A stretch of DNA of 64,000 nucleotides from Leucaena leucocephala (GCA_037074615.1 CM073522.1:28828962-28892961), one strand, 5' to 3'. Positions 1 through 11,640 are shown, numbered from the stretch's first letter. Made by a program: numbers and translations. Notes: generated from the letters alone by a model not told the origin.

Positions 1-1329
1 AGCCCTGCCCAGCCCGATAAATATAGGGCAGGGCTGGGCATCGGGCTACAAAATTCAGCCCATACTTTTTTCGGGCTGGGCACCGGGCAGGAGGGTTGCC
101 CTGCCCTGCCCTGCCCATGAGCACTACTTCTTTTATTTTTTTTACTTTTTTCCCTAAATGCTACACTTAAAAGGGAGAATATGATAGTTACTGGTGACTG
201 GATGTTCATTTTAAAAATATGAGTAGTTAAGTATGTAAGTTGTATCTTTTAATATTTATAACTATATTAATTTTTTTTTATTTTTTTAACTTTGCTAATC
301 ATCATATAATTATATTATAAATTATAATTGTTTATTTTTTTTTTCAGATACTTAATCTTTGTCAATATTAGGGAGATTGATACAAAGTTATAATTACAAA
401 TTATTTAGACTTCAAGATTTTTTTTTACATACAATGAATTTCAAAAATTTAATTATTATCTTTTTGTTGCTTTATTCTTAGTGAATTATGGATATTATTT
501 AAGTCTTAAAGACATATGAATATGATATTATTTTATAAGTTCATAATTGTAGATTTTTTTCACAACATGAGCATGACATCAAAATTTGGGCATGCCCATG
601 CCCAGCCCACCCTAAAATAGTTAGGGCTTTTACCGGGCAGGGCCGGGCATCGGGCTGCAAAATACATCCCATGTTTTTTTTGGGCAGGGCACCGGGCACG
701 GGGCCTGCCCTGCCCAGCCCTGCCCATAGAGGTGGTAATGCGGGCCAACCCGCCGGATACGGGTTGGCCAGCCGCGGGTTGAGATAAAGGCGGGTTGGGA
801 TTACCCCAACATGAGCCCGCCAACCCGCCAACTTTTTTTTTTTTTTTTCATAATTTTTTTTATTTTTTTAATATATATACCTACTTTTTAAAAAAAAAAT
901 CATATATTTTAATATTAATTAGATTCGAATCATGTTTGAAGTTGTCAAAATATTTATTTAGTTAACTTTGTCACCATTCATAGATAAATTTATCACAAAT
1001 AAAATAATAATAAAATAAAATAAATATATATAAAGAAATAACTCAATGAGATAAAGTTAATATAAATTAAATGTAATGTCCCTTGTTTGGCTAAAATTCT
1101 CAAATTAGTAAAGTATAAATATATAATATAAATAATAAAAAAAGTAAAAAAAAAATGGGTTAACCCGCCAACCCGGCGGGTTAGCCCGCCGCGGGTGCGG
1201 GTCAAAAAGACCCGCATCTAAATGGGTTGCAAATTTTGCAACTCAACCCGCCATTTTTTGGCGGGTTGGCGGGTTGGGCCTGTGGGCCCAACCCAAATTA
1301 CCACCCCTACCTGCCTACGCACACCCCTA
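1..1329. mobile_element. Non-autonomous hAT-type element (outer), left end outside window, interrupted by a second element
   Basis: GC-rich subterminal blocks of CCCTGCC/GGGCAGGGC repeats flank an AT-rich core. The core (about 430-600) and both GC-rich blocks match the complete element at 38256-38972, including the stretch reading TTATTCTTAGTGAATTATGG and the motif GGGCATGCCC. The right end (CGCACACCCCTA, to 1329) is the counterpart of the TGCACACCTCTA end of that copy. The left terminus lies before base 1, so the target-site duplication cannot be checked here. No transposase reading frame is present. Assignment to hAT rests on the 8-bp duplication of the sister copy. A different element at 727-1309 is inserted near its right end. 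Confidence 0.75.
727..1309. mobile_element. Inner hAT-type MITE nested in the outer element
   Basis: The 583-bp element begins TAGAGGTGGTAAT and ends ATTACCACCCCTA, forming terminal inverted repeats. It is flanked by 8-bp direct repeats CCTGCCCA (719-726) and CCTGCCTA (1310-1317), which differ at one base. Subterminal regions are rich in GGCGGGTTGG and its complement and can fold back; the core is AT-rich with no transposase. The 8-bp duplication and the TA(G)-type ends point to the hAT superfamily. Removing it rejoins the right end of the outer element, so it is the younger insertion. Confidence 0.8.
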
Positions 1330-1933
1330 ATTGACACCTTATTAATTAAAACCCCTCATTATTTTTTGATATTATCAACTCCAATCTTAATCAAATAAAA
1401 ATTAATTCCAAAAAAAAAACTTGCTTCTTTGAATTGTAATAAACATGACTCATTTATTAAATTTCAAATAATATATAAAAAAAATTATTTTTTATATAGC
1501 TATCTAAGGTAAATTATTTGCATACATAATTAGAGATAAATCTTTAAAAATATTTTTTTATATTTACATAAATTTAAATTTAAAATTTTATATTTGAGTA
1601 TTAAGACTAACTCTTATTAGTAACATGTAACGTAAAATTTTATTAGTATATACTATATATTTTTAAAATATTATTTTTTTGGATTTAGTTTTAAAAATTT
1701 TAGTTAACTCTTTTAGTATATATATTTCTTTTAAAATTTGAATTAAAAATTTAAAGAGATTTAATTTACCTTATTAGACTTCAACAAATTTTTAATGGCC
1801 ATTAGAAAAATTAATTACAAAATTAAGCACGGGAATTCTAGGCTATAAACGTTGTCCTATATATTAATTAGTCAAATAACATCAAACCAAATCAAATGTT
1901 ACTACATATATAACTAGCAATAGATGTAGTAAC

Positions 1934-1976
<43 letters not shown>

Positions 1977-2100
1977 CTGTAACAAATCACACTAACAAGT
2001 TATAAAGATGAGCTGGAGACACGTCTGTTATAGCTCAAAATATGTAGTTGAAATTTAGTTACCCTTTAAAATAGGTTAACCCAATTAAATTACCAGAACG
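1330..2100. other. AT-rich upstream region of proline dehydrogenase gene
   Basis: There are no open frames or recognisable elements apart from a (TA)n microsatellite at about 1936-1972. An ACTCAT hexamer occurs at 1448-1453. ACTCAT is the core of the proline/hypo-osmolarity-responsive element known from plant ProDH promoters, but a single hexamer about 840 bp from the start codon may be chance. Confidence 0.4.
1936..1972. repeat. (TA)n microsatellite
   Basis: About 18 uninterrupted TA dinucleotides lie upstream of the proline dehydrogenase promoter. Confidence 0.9.
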
Positions 2101-2135
2101 CGTTCTTTCTTCTTCTTTCTTCTTTCTATATTGCC

Positions 2136-2142
2136 TATAAAT
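2136..2142 (+). promoter_or_regulatory. Putative TATA box of proline dehydrogenase
   Basis: TATAAAT lies 148 bp before the ATG, just after a pyrimidine-rich stretch (CTTTCTTCTTCTTTC, about 2103-2127). Spacing suits a transcription start near 2165-2175 and a 5' UTR of roughly 115-125 nt. This is inferred from sequence only. Confidence 0.55.
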
Positions 2143-2289
2143 CAACCCTCACGCCTCACATTCCAACTCGCATATACAGACTTCCCTCAACTTTAGATTT
2201 CTCTTCACATTCCATTCAAAAATCTTTTAGATTATCGTCGTCGTGGTCTTCTTCTTCCAGAGATTCACCCAACGTCGCTGCAATTGTTG

Positions 2290-4730
2290 ATGGCCACCCG
2301 TGTAATCCCTCCAAGAATCCTCAAGAAGCTCCGTTACAACACCGCTTCCTCCTCCACCAAGCCTCTCAACTACCCCCAACCTTCTCTTTCCCCCGCCGCC
2401 GGAGCCGCCGTCGCACCACCTCCTGTTTTTCTTGACAGAGCTTCCAACCCTCAGAAGCCACCCGCCGCTGGGCCTCTAACCGGGGAGTCTCTTCTCAATT
2501 TCGACGACGTTCAGAGGCTGTTCTCGTTCGTCCCTACGTCCAAGCTCCTCCGATCCTCCGCCGTCCTGCATGCCACCGCATCGGAATCCATGGTGGATTT
2601 CGGAATGTGGGTTATGAAGTCCAAGCTATTGGAGGTTGAACCGCTTCGTAACGTTATTTTGGCTGCCGTTAGACGAACTTTCTTCGACCACTTCTGTGCC
2701 GGCGAGGACGCCGCCACCGCCGCTCGTAGCATCAAAGGTCTCACCGACGCCGGATTACGTGGCATGCTCGTGTACGGCGTCGAAGACGCCCACGATAACG
2801 ACGCCTGTGATCGTAACCTTAACGGATTCCTTCACACCGTCGACGTTAGCCGAACGCTTCCACCATCATCCGTAAGCTCCTTAATTTTGCACTCCTCTTA
2901 ATTATTTTTTTAAAATCAAAACGAAAGTCAATTTTTATTTTTATTTTGTCATTTCCATTTCCATATCTTTCTCCATTTCTAGTGATAACAAACAGTCTGA
3001 AAATAGCCACTAGGGGTTCGGCCTTGGACCATCACACCCCCTTTCTGCGTGAGAAAAGATAACATGGCGGCTGGCTGGTGGCGGTGGTGGGCCCCACCTC
3101 CGGTACGGTGGTGGTGGGACACAACTGGAAATTGAATTGTTTTGCGCTTTTTCCGTTTTTTTTCCCCCTTGTCCCCACTTGGATCCAGAGATTTTTGTAC
3201 ACAAGTAGGACATTCAATTTGGTCTCTCTGACCTACGGTTTAGTCCGAGTGATAAGCGGTATCGTTTAAACGAGGTCTTGAGTTCGAGCCTTAGCTTACG
3301 CAGAAAATTTTTATTGAGAGACTCACTTATCATAGCCAGGTGCGTGACGCGAGTCAGATTCGGATATAATCGGGGTAAAGCTCCAACGGGTGGATAAAAA
3401 AAAAAATTTGGTCTCTCTGTTCCACTTCTAGAAAACGTCACAAGTCACAACACAATATTTGGTTATGTTTTTTGCACCAACATTTCTCGTGGTACAAATC
3501 CAACTAGCATGGTGATCTCTCCATCGTTCATTTTGGTTGAGCCCTCTCTCTTCATCTCCATGGGCCCCACATGTCAGAAAGTAGAATTTTGGTGGAGCCT
3601 CTCTCTTCATCTGCATAGTGCTAGATACCTCGTTGAGACCACCATCGTGTCACTTTAACGCCATGAACAGAAAACAGAACACCAACATTAGATAGTTTAA
3701 TTTTATTTCCTGTAAATGCCTCCCTTTTAATAATCTCTCTGAAAATATCAAGTTTTGATCTCTGGGTTTTTTTTTTTGGCGATTTCAGGTAAGCTTTGTG
3801 ATAGTGAAGATCACTGCGATTTGTCCCATGAGGTTGCTTGAAAGAATAAGCGATTTATTAAGATGGCAACAGAAAGAGCCAAGCTTGAATCTTCCATGGA
3901 AGAGAGAAACCCTACCGATTTTCTCAGAATCTAGTCCTTTATATCATACTCAAACCAGACCGGAGGCTCTGACACCGGAAGAAGAATCTGATCTTGAGTT
4001 AGCCCACCGGAGACTCGAAGAATTATCACGACGATGTGTTCAGGCGAATATTCCGTTGCTGGTTGATGCCGAGCACACCACCGTCCAGCCGGCGATTGAT
4101 TACTTCACGTACTCCTCCGCCGTCCAGCATAACAGAGGCCAGAACCCCATCATCTTCGGGACGATTCAGACGTACTTGAAAGACGCGAAAGAGAGGTTGT
4201 TGAAGACGACGGAAGTTGCAGACAAAATGGAAGTTCCGATGGGATTCAAACTCGTTCGCGGAGCTTATATGTCAACAGAAGGACAACTAGCTGAGTCACT
4301 GGGTCAACCCTCTCCGATTCACAACACCATTGAAGACACCCACAAGTGCTTCAACGACTGTTCCTCTTTAATGCTTGAGAGGATCGCGAACGGCACCGGA
4401 GCCGTCTCCGGCGGGGCGGTGGTTCTGGCGACGCATAACGTGGAGTCCGGGAAGCTCGCGGCGGCGAAAGCGTGGGAATTAGGGATGGGGAAGGTGAATC
4501 ATAAGCTTGAATTTGCTCAATTATATGGAATGTCGGAGGGATTATCGTATGGATTGAGCAACGCAGGGTTTCAGGTGAGTAAGTATATGCCGTTCGGACC
4601 GGTGGAGATGGTGATGCCATATCTTCTGAGAAGAGCTGAAGAGAACAGAGGAATGTTAGCTGCTTCTGGGTTTGATAGGAAGCTCATGAGCATGGAACTT
4701 GGAAGAAGACTCAAAGCTTGTGTCTTCTGA
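2290..4730 (+). CDS. ProDH: Proline dehydrogenase (proline oxidase), mitochondrial, FAD-dependent
   Basis: Exons are 2290-2871 and 3789-4730, giving 507 residues. The intron is phase 0, with donor CC|GTAAGC and acceptor TTTCAG|GTA. The enzyme oxidises L-proline to pyrroline-5-carboxylate with FAD in mitochondria, the first step of proline catabolism. The N-terminus (MATRVIPPRILKKLRYN) is basic and Ser/Pro-rich, as expected of a transit peptide. FCAGEDA, GMLVYGVE, VKITAICP (across the splice junction), LLVDAEHT (about 284-291), GFKLVRGAYM (about 347-356), FAQLYGM and PYLLRRAEENRGM match the PRODH barrel in order. The length equals that of plant ProDH. The start is the ATG at 2290, just after two TTG codons. 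No frame break is seen. The 917-nt intron carries a SINE. Neighbouring DNA is TE-derived, so this gene stands alone. Confidence 0.95.
3231..3404 (+). mobile_element. tRNA-derived SINE in the proline dehydrogenase intron
   Basis: The 174-bp element is flanked by a perfect 15-bp target-site duplication, AATTTGGTCTCTCTG, at 3216-3230 and 3405-3419. The head has an A-box-like segment (TTAGTCCGAGTGATAAGCGG, about 3239-3258) and a B box (AGTTCGAGCCT, 3281-3291), as in tRNA-derived SINEs. It ends in GGATAAAAAAAAAA. It is in the same orientation as the gene. The 3' half recurs in antisense at 12553-12633. Confidence 0.85.
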
Positions 4731-4891
4731 TTCTGAAATCAAATCCCGGAAGACGAAAAACTAGTGACGACGATGATGATGAGAATAATGAGCCGGAATG
4801 TGTTTTTATTGAGATTTAGAATGAGAAGAAAGTGAAAGAGGGCAGATTTGTTGTGTAATTCATGTAAAGATTTGTTGGACAGAGGATGAAA

Positions 4892-4915
4892 ATGGTCTCT
4901 CTCTCTCTCTCTCTC
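4892..4915 (+). repeat. (CT)n microsatellite in the proline dehydrogenase 3' UTR
   Basis: About 11 CT dinucleotides lie 165 bp after the stop codon, probably inside the 3' UTR. Confidence 0.8.
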
Positions 4916-5118
4916 TTGCTCTTTTTGAATTTTCAGGGGAAATTAATTTGAGATTGTTGTACGTAGTTATATGTTAAATGTCAACCAGCCTTTGTAAAAA
5001 TTGTGTATTATTAATTATGCTATGTCATGTGCTTTTAAGGTTGATTACGCCAGTAAATTTTCTGTTGTTTATAGAGGAGAACAAAACGGTATTTACAATT
5101 AATATAAATATGAATATA

Positions 5119-5373
5119 CTCCCTCTAATTTTTATTATCATATATTTTTAACTAATTTTCATATATTAATAAATAATTAAGTTATTAAATTTATTTTAAA
5201 TTAATATTTTTTTCAATTTATCTCTTATTTGAATGATGTAGATAGAGAAAAATAGAGTTCTAAAAACCTATTTAAAAAATAAAAAAATTAAAAAAAAATT
5301 AAAATTATAAATTAAGATTTTTTACAAAAATATATTGTTATTTATTTATAATAGTAATAAATAATTTAGAAAG
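5119..5373. mobile_element. Stowaway-like MITE
   Basis: The element starts CTCCCTCTAATTTTT and ends with the diverged complement AATTTAGAAAG, flanked by TA on both sides (5117-5118, 5374-5375). It is about 255 bp, AT-rich and non-coding. The CTCCCTC terminus and TA duplication are typical of Stowaway (Tc1/mariner-related) MITEs. Related copies lie at 18464, 39810, 40626 and 48087. Confidence 0.65.
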
Positions 5374-5375
5374 TA

Positions 5376-6098
5376 TAATGAATAAATTTATTTAAAATTT
5401 TAAAATTTAAATAGTATATTTTTTAATTTATAATAGCTCATTGGGATCCTTTCTTCATTCCCTTCCCCCGCCCCGCCCCCCCTTTTCTTCTCTTTGTCTC
5501 ATGTCTATCATTAGATTAAAAAATAAAAATGTTGGAAAATTAATATTTTATAATTTTTTTTCTATTTTCAAGTGGTTTACATTTGACTAATGTCCTTTTA
5601 TTTATTTTTATGTAATATTAATTAATATCATAATATTTTAAAATATCAAACCTCAACCATTTAATTCAATTTTCAATCCAAAAATGAAGATTGGCGAGAA
5701 GAAGAAGAAAACAGGAGATGATCGAGATCTTTTTTTTCCTGGAAATTATCTATTATTTAGTGAATTAAAATTAGAATAGAGTTGAATGTTTGAAGATCTT
5801 ATCCAATTAAGTTTGGATATGTATGACATCAAAAAAAGCCTTTTACAATAGTTGTTCAAATTCACATTCATATAATAGTCGTTATAAATTTGTCAAGATA
5901 AGAATTTTCTATTGGAAGATGTTCCGAGTCAATTTTTGACTACCGCATGACGAAGTCATGATGATGTTTGTTCTTATCACCACGTAATCTATTTTTATGG
6001 CTCATATTTATTCGACAATTTCAAGAGAAAAGAGTAAAGTCGTAAAACGACTTTTAGTTTCAAATGAAGAAACGTTCCAGTCTTCGGCCTCTAATTTT
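5376..6098. other. Intergenic, nothing recognised
   Basis: AT-rich DNA with a short C-rich patch at about 5460-5492 (CCCCCGCCCCGCCCCCCC). No gene, RNA or element ends were seen. Confidence 0.5.
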
Positions 6099-6637
6099 GG
6101 GCCAGTTTGAATAGTCTCAAAATCATGATTTAAAAAAGTTTTTTAGCCCTAAATTTCTGTTTAAATTTTTTTTAAAACAAACAGTCATAATTAAATTATA
6201 GTTTAAAACTATAATTTTAAATAAATTAATTAGAATAATTTTTTGAATAGTAAAAGAACTTATGAACTACTCAATTACTATTTTACTCTTACTTTTTCTT
6301 ACACTCTCTATTCTCTCTTCTCTATCTTTTCTATTATATCTCCTCTATCTTTTCTATCATCTCTCCTCTATCTTTTCTATTATCTCTCATCTCTCCTCTA
6401 TCTTTTTCACCCTCTCTCCTCTCTCCTCTATCTTTTTTACCCTCTCTCATCTCTCATACATATATTTTTTAATATTTTTCCAATTGTAAAACCCCTTTTG
6501 GGAATAACTATCCAAACACTCATTTATCTAAAATCACTTTTTTCCTATAAACCCTTATCTAAAATTTTTTTTTCATAAACTGTCTAAAAATCTATTTTTT
6601 TTATAAACTTTTTTTTAAAATCTTATCTAAACTCATA
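6099..6637 (-). mobile_element. MITE of the GGGC(C/A)TRTTTGG family, reverse copy
   Basis: It starts GGGCCAGTTTGAATAG and ends TATCTAAACTCATAC, a diverged inverse of the same terminus. It matches, in inverted orientation, the elements at 13841-14360 and 48970-49594: a phrase complementary to GTGTTTGGATAGTTATT, the complement of TTTACTGTT, and a central block. The centre is a polypyrimidine minisatellite (CTCTCCTCTATCTTTTCTAT repeated, 6301-6450), the complement of the GAGAGGAGAGAGGG block of the 13.8-kb copy. The Ser/Leu/Phe-rich open frames over it are repeat artefacts. Confidence 0.65.
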
Positions 6638-8640
6638 CTTTACGAGGGTTTGTCGAAGAGGCTTGTAGCCATGGATCCAGTAAATTCCAAATGTTCAAAA
6701 CTGAGCCATGGATTTTATTTTTATTATCAAAATAAATGTAGTTTTTTTACATTTTAATTTTTAAATTTTTAGATCATACTCCCCTAATAATTAATATACA
6801 CTATAAGGAGTTAATTTTGGTATATAATATAACACCTATATCTTATATGATGTGGATTTCTATCACTATATCTATTAACTTTTTTCGCAATTATCTTTTT
6901 AATACTTCCTCAACAATAATCAAGAGAGAGAAAGAGAGTAAAAAAAGATAGTTAGAGTGTTTTAGAAATAGTATATCATATTAACTAACTAAACTAATAT
7001 TTTTTATTTAATTAAATTAAATTAATTAAATATATCTTATATTAGAAATCAGATGAGTAATATATTTAGGTATACAATAGAAACAATACTGAAAGATCTT
7101 CTTGTTATAAAATTTATTATCTAAAGATACCTAAGTATTCAGTTCCTTATGTAACTCGTCTTTATTGAGTATAACTCTTCATCATCAGTATATAATATAT
7201 CTTTAACGAACTACAAATATTTTTCTTTTTATATATAGTTAAATATATGTTATATAGAGGTAAAGCATATAATTGAAGAAAATAAATTGCACTTGGTTCT
7301 AAAACAAAATTTCAGGTAAAAATTAGAAATTTCTCACGTGCGTTGCGTGGTGAGCGAAAAATATATATTATAATTAATTATTATTTATAATTATTATAAG
7401 TTATTATTATTATTAAAAATTTAAAATATCATAAAATTAATTCATGGGGTTACTGATTAATTATCTTTATAGCTTTAAAACCTTTTAAAAATTAAAATAG
7501 GATTACTAGTTGAGATTATTGATTGTGTTATATAAACAAATAAATTAAAAATATTAAGTCTAATAAATTTAAATATATTTTTAACTGAACTATGTATGAT
7601 AAGATTTTAATATTAAAGTTTGTGATTGATAATTTTCAGTAATTTTTTCTGTATTATTTTTTAAAAAATTAATTTGTTGCTTTGAAAAGTTGAATAAATT
7701 TGTGAGATTTATCAAATAATTTTAAAACAAGTCAATTTGTTCAACTTTTCCACAGTGGTTAATAAGGAACATTAAGTGAAGGTGACTCATTTCCAATCAA
7801 AATTTCGCCTTACTCACCTTGAAAGGGACAAATTGTAAATTGTGAATTGTAAATATCGATTCAGATGGTCGCAATCATGAATCTCAGTTGCAAACAAACT
7901 AAAAATTACATTTGAAACTTATATACTTTATCTGTAATTAAGACTCATGAATTTACAACTAATTTTTTAAACTTTTATTCTTTTAAAAAAATTTAACAGT
8001 TATAGTACGCAGTACCTTTTTATTAACAAATTATTTAAAAATTGGACTAATGTTAATATGATGCAATGATATCGTACATCGATCTTATTTAGCAAAATAA
8101 AATTTATTTTACTTGTTATAACCGTTATTAGATAATTCTTCTAGGACTTAAATGTTATTATTTCTTTTCTTTTTACGAATATATATATTATAAGAAAATA
8201 AATGTGAACGTGATTAAATAAGAAATTCATGCGCATGACATCCAACAATAAAGTAGAATTTTTTATCATAATTCATGCAGTTTATTCCATGGAATGGTCA
8301 GAAAAAAAATCATTAGGCTTTCTGATTAGTGGTGAATGCAAATATGCAATCTTTACTTTATTTCAAAAGCAATGTTTGATTTGAATAATTAAGAAACCCA
8401 AAAAATTAGGCATGACTATTTCATTTAAAATATTCAAAGGTTGAAAATTAGGCATGACTATCTGTTTGAATGATGGAAATTTAAGTTCATTTATATTCTC
8501 AAAAAAAGGTCATTTTCTTTGGTTTTTTTTAATTGGCCGATTGTGGAGTGTGATTCTCATGGAAATGAATGCGGTCCCTCCAATTGATATGGAAAGCCAC
8601 ATTATATATACAAAAATTGAGAATTAAATGATAAAATTAA
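6638..8640. other. Intergenic AT-rich stretch
   Basis: There are no reading frames or RNA genes. Fragments near 6775-6850 and 6930-7090 resemble weak Stowaway-type ends (ACTCCCCTAATAATTAATAT), too diverged to delimit. A short palindromic motif, CACGTGCGTTGCGTGGTG, occurs near 7334-7352. Confidence 0.4.
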
Positions 8641-8664
8641 ACTTTGTCCAATTGTTGAATAATT

Positions 8665-8850
8665 GAATGAGATTTTAATAAATTATGATTTGTTGATATA
8701 ATTAATAAAGATACAACTCATATCATATACGAATATGCGTTCGAATCTCCATATAAGGTCACTTTATTTATAAGTAATTTATAAATACCTCTTATAAAAA
8801 ATGTGATTTGGCAGATGGCAATATTCTTATTAAAAAATTATTCTGTATTT
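8665..8850 (+). mobile_element. Possible SINE, tRNA-like head
   Basis: The B-box-like GCGTTCGAATCTCC (about 8739-8752) follows, at tRNA-like spacing, a weak A-box-like region at 8690-8712. No clear duplication or tail was seen, so the borders are approximate. Confidence 0.35.
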
Positions 8851-8940
8851 ATTTTTTAAAAAATAAATAAAAAGAATCATGGCCGGCTATTACTTACTTA
8901 AAGTCTAAACTGGACATGGTTAGCGGCTTAAACTTTAACG

Positions 8941-9353
8941 ATATGTTTGATGGGATAGAAGTTTTTTTATAGAAATGGAAGTGTAATTGGGAGTAAAAAT
9001 AAAATTAAACTGTAAATATATTTTAAAAATTTATTTGGTAGGTTAAAAATAAATATAAAATTGATGTATATTTTTTATAATTTGGGGTAAAATAGTTTAA
9101 AATATTTTTTTATAACGTTCAAGTTTTTTAAGAAAGGGTTAAAGTTGTCTAATAATTTTATAACTTGAGGTAAAATAGTCTAAAATATTTTACTTTTACT
9201 TCCATCATCTCGTTTCGTAATTTTTTTTATGAAACTAAAATAACCTAAAATATTAAAAATAGAGTAGTTTATATTGTACTAAATAAGAAAAATACTTAAT
9301 TCAACTTATACTTCTACTTTCCCACTTTCAATTCCATGCTACCAAGCATGCCC
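8941..9353. mobile_element. Diverged MITE with ATGTTTGATGGGATAGAAG / CTACCAAGCATGCCC ends
   Basis: The left end ATATGTTTGATGGGATAG and the right end CCATGCTACCAAGCATGCCC are imperfect inverted repeats of the GGGCATGTTTGG type. The internal phrase GGGTAAAATAGT(T/C)TAAAATATTTT occurs twice (about 9087 and 9170). The element is non-coding. Confidence 0.5.
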
Positions 9354-10160
9354 TAAGTCTTTAACTGACAAATTAAAATGCCAAAAAACATATTTTCATG
9401 ACTTCTGTTTTTTTAAATTTGCCAATAAAAATGCCACAAAATGCTTTCTCTCTCTCCCTCTAGCCATAAAGCCTATGTCGATTATGGTCATCTTTTAAAT
9501 TTATGATATTAAAACTCAACATAACTTAACTAATTAGATCAATGAACTAAATCTTTAAACGTTTTAGTAAGGAGTTTTCAACAGATCAATTAGATTGAAT
9601 TTTAGGTTTTTCTATTTCCCTTGCTAAACTTTATTTTATTAGATATATATATATATATAGTTTATATATGAATGTCCTATTTATTACTATAGATTAATAT
9701 ATTTTTTATTTAAATATTTTTATATATTTTTAGGATTATATATCAATATTTTTGTATATATTGATTATGATTGGGTTCCCTTCAGTTAACCATAATTAGA
9801 CTAATATTGCCCCTAAATCGTTGTGGTTTAATGATCATTCTGGTTTTCATTTTTCAAAAACCTTGCTTACGTCCAACATACTCAGACTTTGTGTAAAAAT
9901 AATAATAATAAAAAGAAGAATATGATGAATATTAATCAATGAAATGATTTTGGACTTGTTCGTATGAGCGTGAAGACAACATATGGTGAGCTACGCATGT
10001 GGTAGCAAGTAGCTAGGGCTAGTGTATGCCCATTGCCAACATATATTTCTGCAAAAAAGGACAAACACATTTAATATAATTCATTTCATTATCACCTACC
10101 TTGGATCCTCTTGTGAGATACAAAACATGTTTACCACATGCCAAATTGAGTAGACTTTAC
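9354..10160. other. Intergenic, nothing recognised
   Basis: AT-rich, with a short (AT)n at about 9640-9658. No features were supported. Confidence 0.4.
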
Positions 10161-10164
10161 CTTC

Positions 10165-10690
10165 AAACCTTTATTAGATAAAGGTATAATTAGCATTTTA
10201 AATTAATTTTAAAAATATAATTAATATCTTAAAGTATTTAAATTATTATAATTTTACCCTTCACTAATAAAAATAAACTTTTAGTTAATATATACTACAT
10301 AAACTTTTATTTTGATATATTATTATTTAAAAGTCACATGTGTAATATTATTTTAATAAATTATACTAAATAAATTATAAAATTTCTCAATCTTCACATA
10401 TGAATTCTATACAATGTCAATTTTAGAGTTTATTCATTATTTGTTTTAAACAATATGACACATGTGACCTTTTAAATAATAATGTGTTAAAATAAAAAAT
10501 TTATATGGTATGCATCGGACATAGATTTATATTTCTATCAATAAAATGGTAGAATTGTACCAATTTAAATATTTTAAGGTACTGGTCGTATCTCCAAAAT
10601 TAGTTCTGGGTACTAATTATACCCTTAAATATTTTAAAGTGTTAATTACTTCTCTAAAATTAGTTCTAAGTACTTGATGCACCTATTCCC
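10165..10690. repeat. Long foldback (inverted-repeat) element A
   Basis: About 170 bp at 10185-10360 is the imperfect reverse complement of about 10440-10615. TTATTATTTAAAAGTCACATGTG pairs with CACATGTGACCTTTTAAATAATAA, and the arms continue through ATATTTAAATT...CACTAATA to the outer ends. It is non-coding. A related foldback follows at 10755. This is probably a MITE or foldback transposon copy. Confidence 0.65.
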
Positions 10691-10754
10691 TTAATTATTC
10701 TTTCCAAATCAAATTTTTTTTTATATGCTTATGTGCATCTAATATTTTAATGGG

Positions 10755-11285
10755 TAAGTGTGCATTTAGCACCATAAACTAATTTTAGAGGAGTAATTAA
10801 CACCATAAAGTATTTACATCCTAAACTAATTTTGAAGGTATAACCAGCACCCTAAAATATTTAAATTAATACAATTCTACTTTTTCACTAATAGAAATAT
10901 AAATTTATGTCCGATCTGTGTCACGTAAACTTTTTATTTTAACACATTATTATTTAAAATATTACATGTGTCATATTATTTAAAAAAATAGTACCAAATA
11001 AACTCTAAAATTAACATTATATAAAATTCATATGTGAAGATTGAGAAATTTTATAGTTTATTTAGTGCATTTTATTAAAATAATATTATATATATGACTT
11101 TTTAAATAATAATGTGTCAAAATAAAAAATTTATATGGCATGTATCAAATAAAAATTTATATTTTTATTAGTAAAGGGAAAAAATTATAATAATTTAAAT
11201 ATTTTAAGGTATTAATTATACTTTTAAAATTAATTTAATATATTAATTATACCATTAAATATTTAAAAGTACTAATTATCTATTT
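10755..11285. repeat. Long foldback (inverted-repeat) element B, related to A
   Basis: It has the same palindromic organisation and wording as element A (ACACATTATTATTTAAAAT, ACATGTGTCATATTA, CACATATGAA-type centre), separated from it by about 65 bp. Left and right arms are inverted copies of each other. Both carry short phrases (CTAATTTTAGAG, GTACTAATTAT) at their outer ends. Confidence 0.65.
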
Positions 11286-11359
11286 TAATTTATCATAGAA
11301 TGGTGGGAGGAAAAAGAACAAGGAAGCATGTGATTGCTTAGGGGAACAATCTAGCTAGG

Positions 11360-11640
11360 CAAAATGACAGTTAGGTCCTACAGAATTATTTAATGATAAT
11401 TAAGTCCTCATAAAATTTTTCTGAAAAATAAGTTGCAAATATTTAGACAGTTGTAAATTAAGAAGTCTCAATAGGTATAACGTTCAAGTTTTTAATGTCA
11501 TTTTCAGTTTGTAACTGATATTCCTGTTCACAATTGTTTAAATTAATATTTGCAACTCATTTCTTAGAATATTTTTTGGAAAATTAATGTGAGGTCCCAA
11601 ACAAAAGATTTAATTACCTAAAAATTTTACTAACAACTGA
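11360..11640. repeat. Foldback repeat with AAGTTGCAAATATT / AATATTTGCAACTCATTT arms
   Basis: AAATAAGTTGCAAATATT (about 11427-11444) and AATATTTGCAACTCATTT (about 11546-11563) pair as inverted repeats. The pairing extends outward through AAGTCCTCAT and its partner ATGTGAGGTCCC. No coding content. Confidence 0.5.

Noticed and set aside
541..831. 96- and 87-codon open frames on the minus strand
   Set aside because: They lie across the GC-rich ends of two nested MITEs; Gly/Ala/Pro-rich low-complexity translation.
6243..6578. 111-codon Ser/Leu/Phe-rich open frame
   Set aside because: Translation of a polypyrimidine tract inside a MITE.
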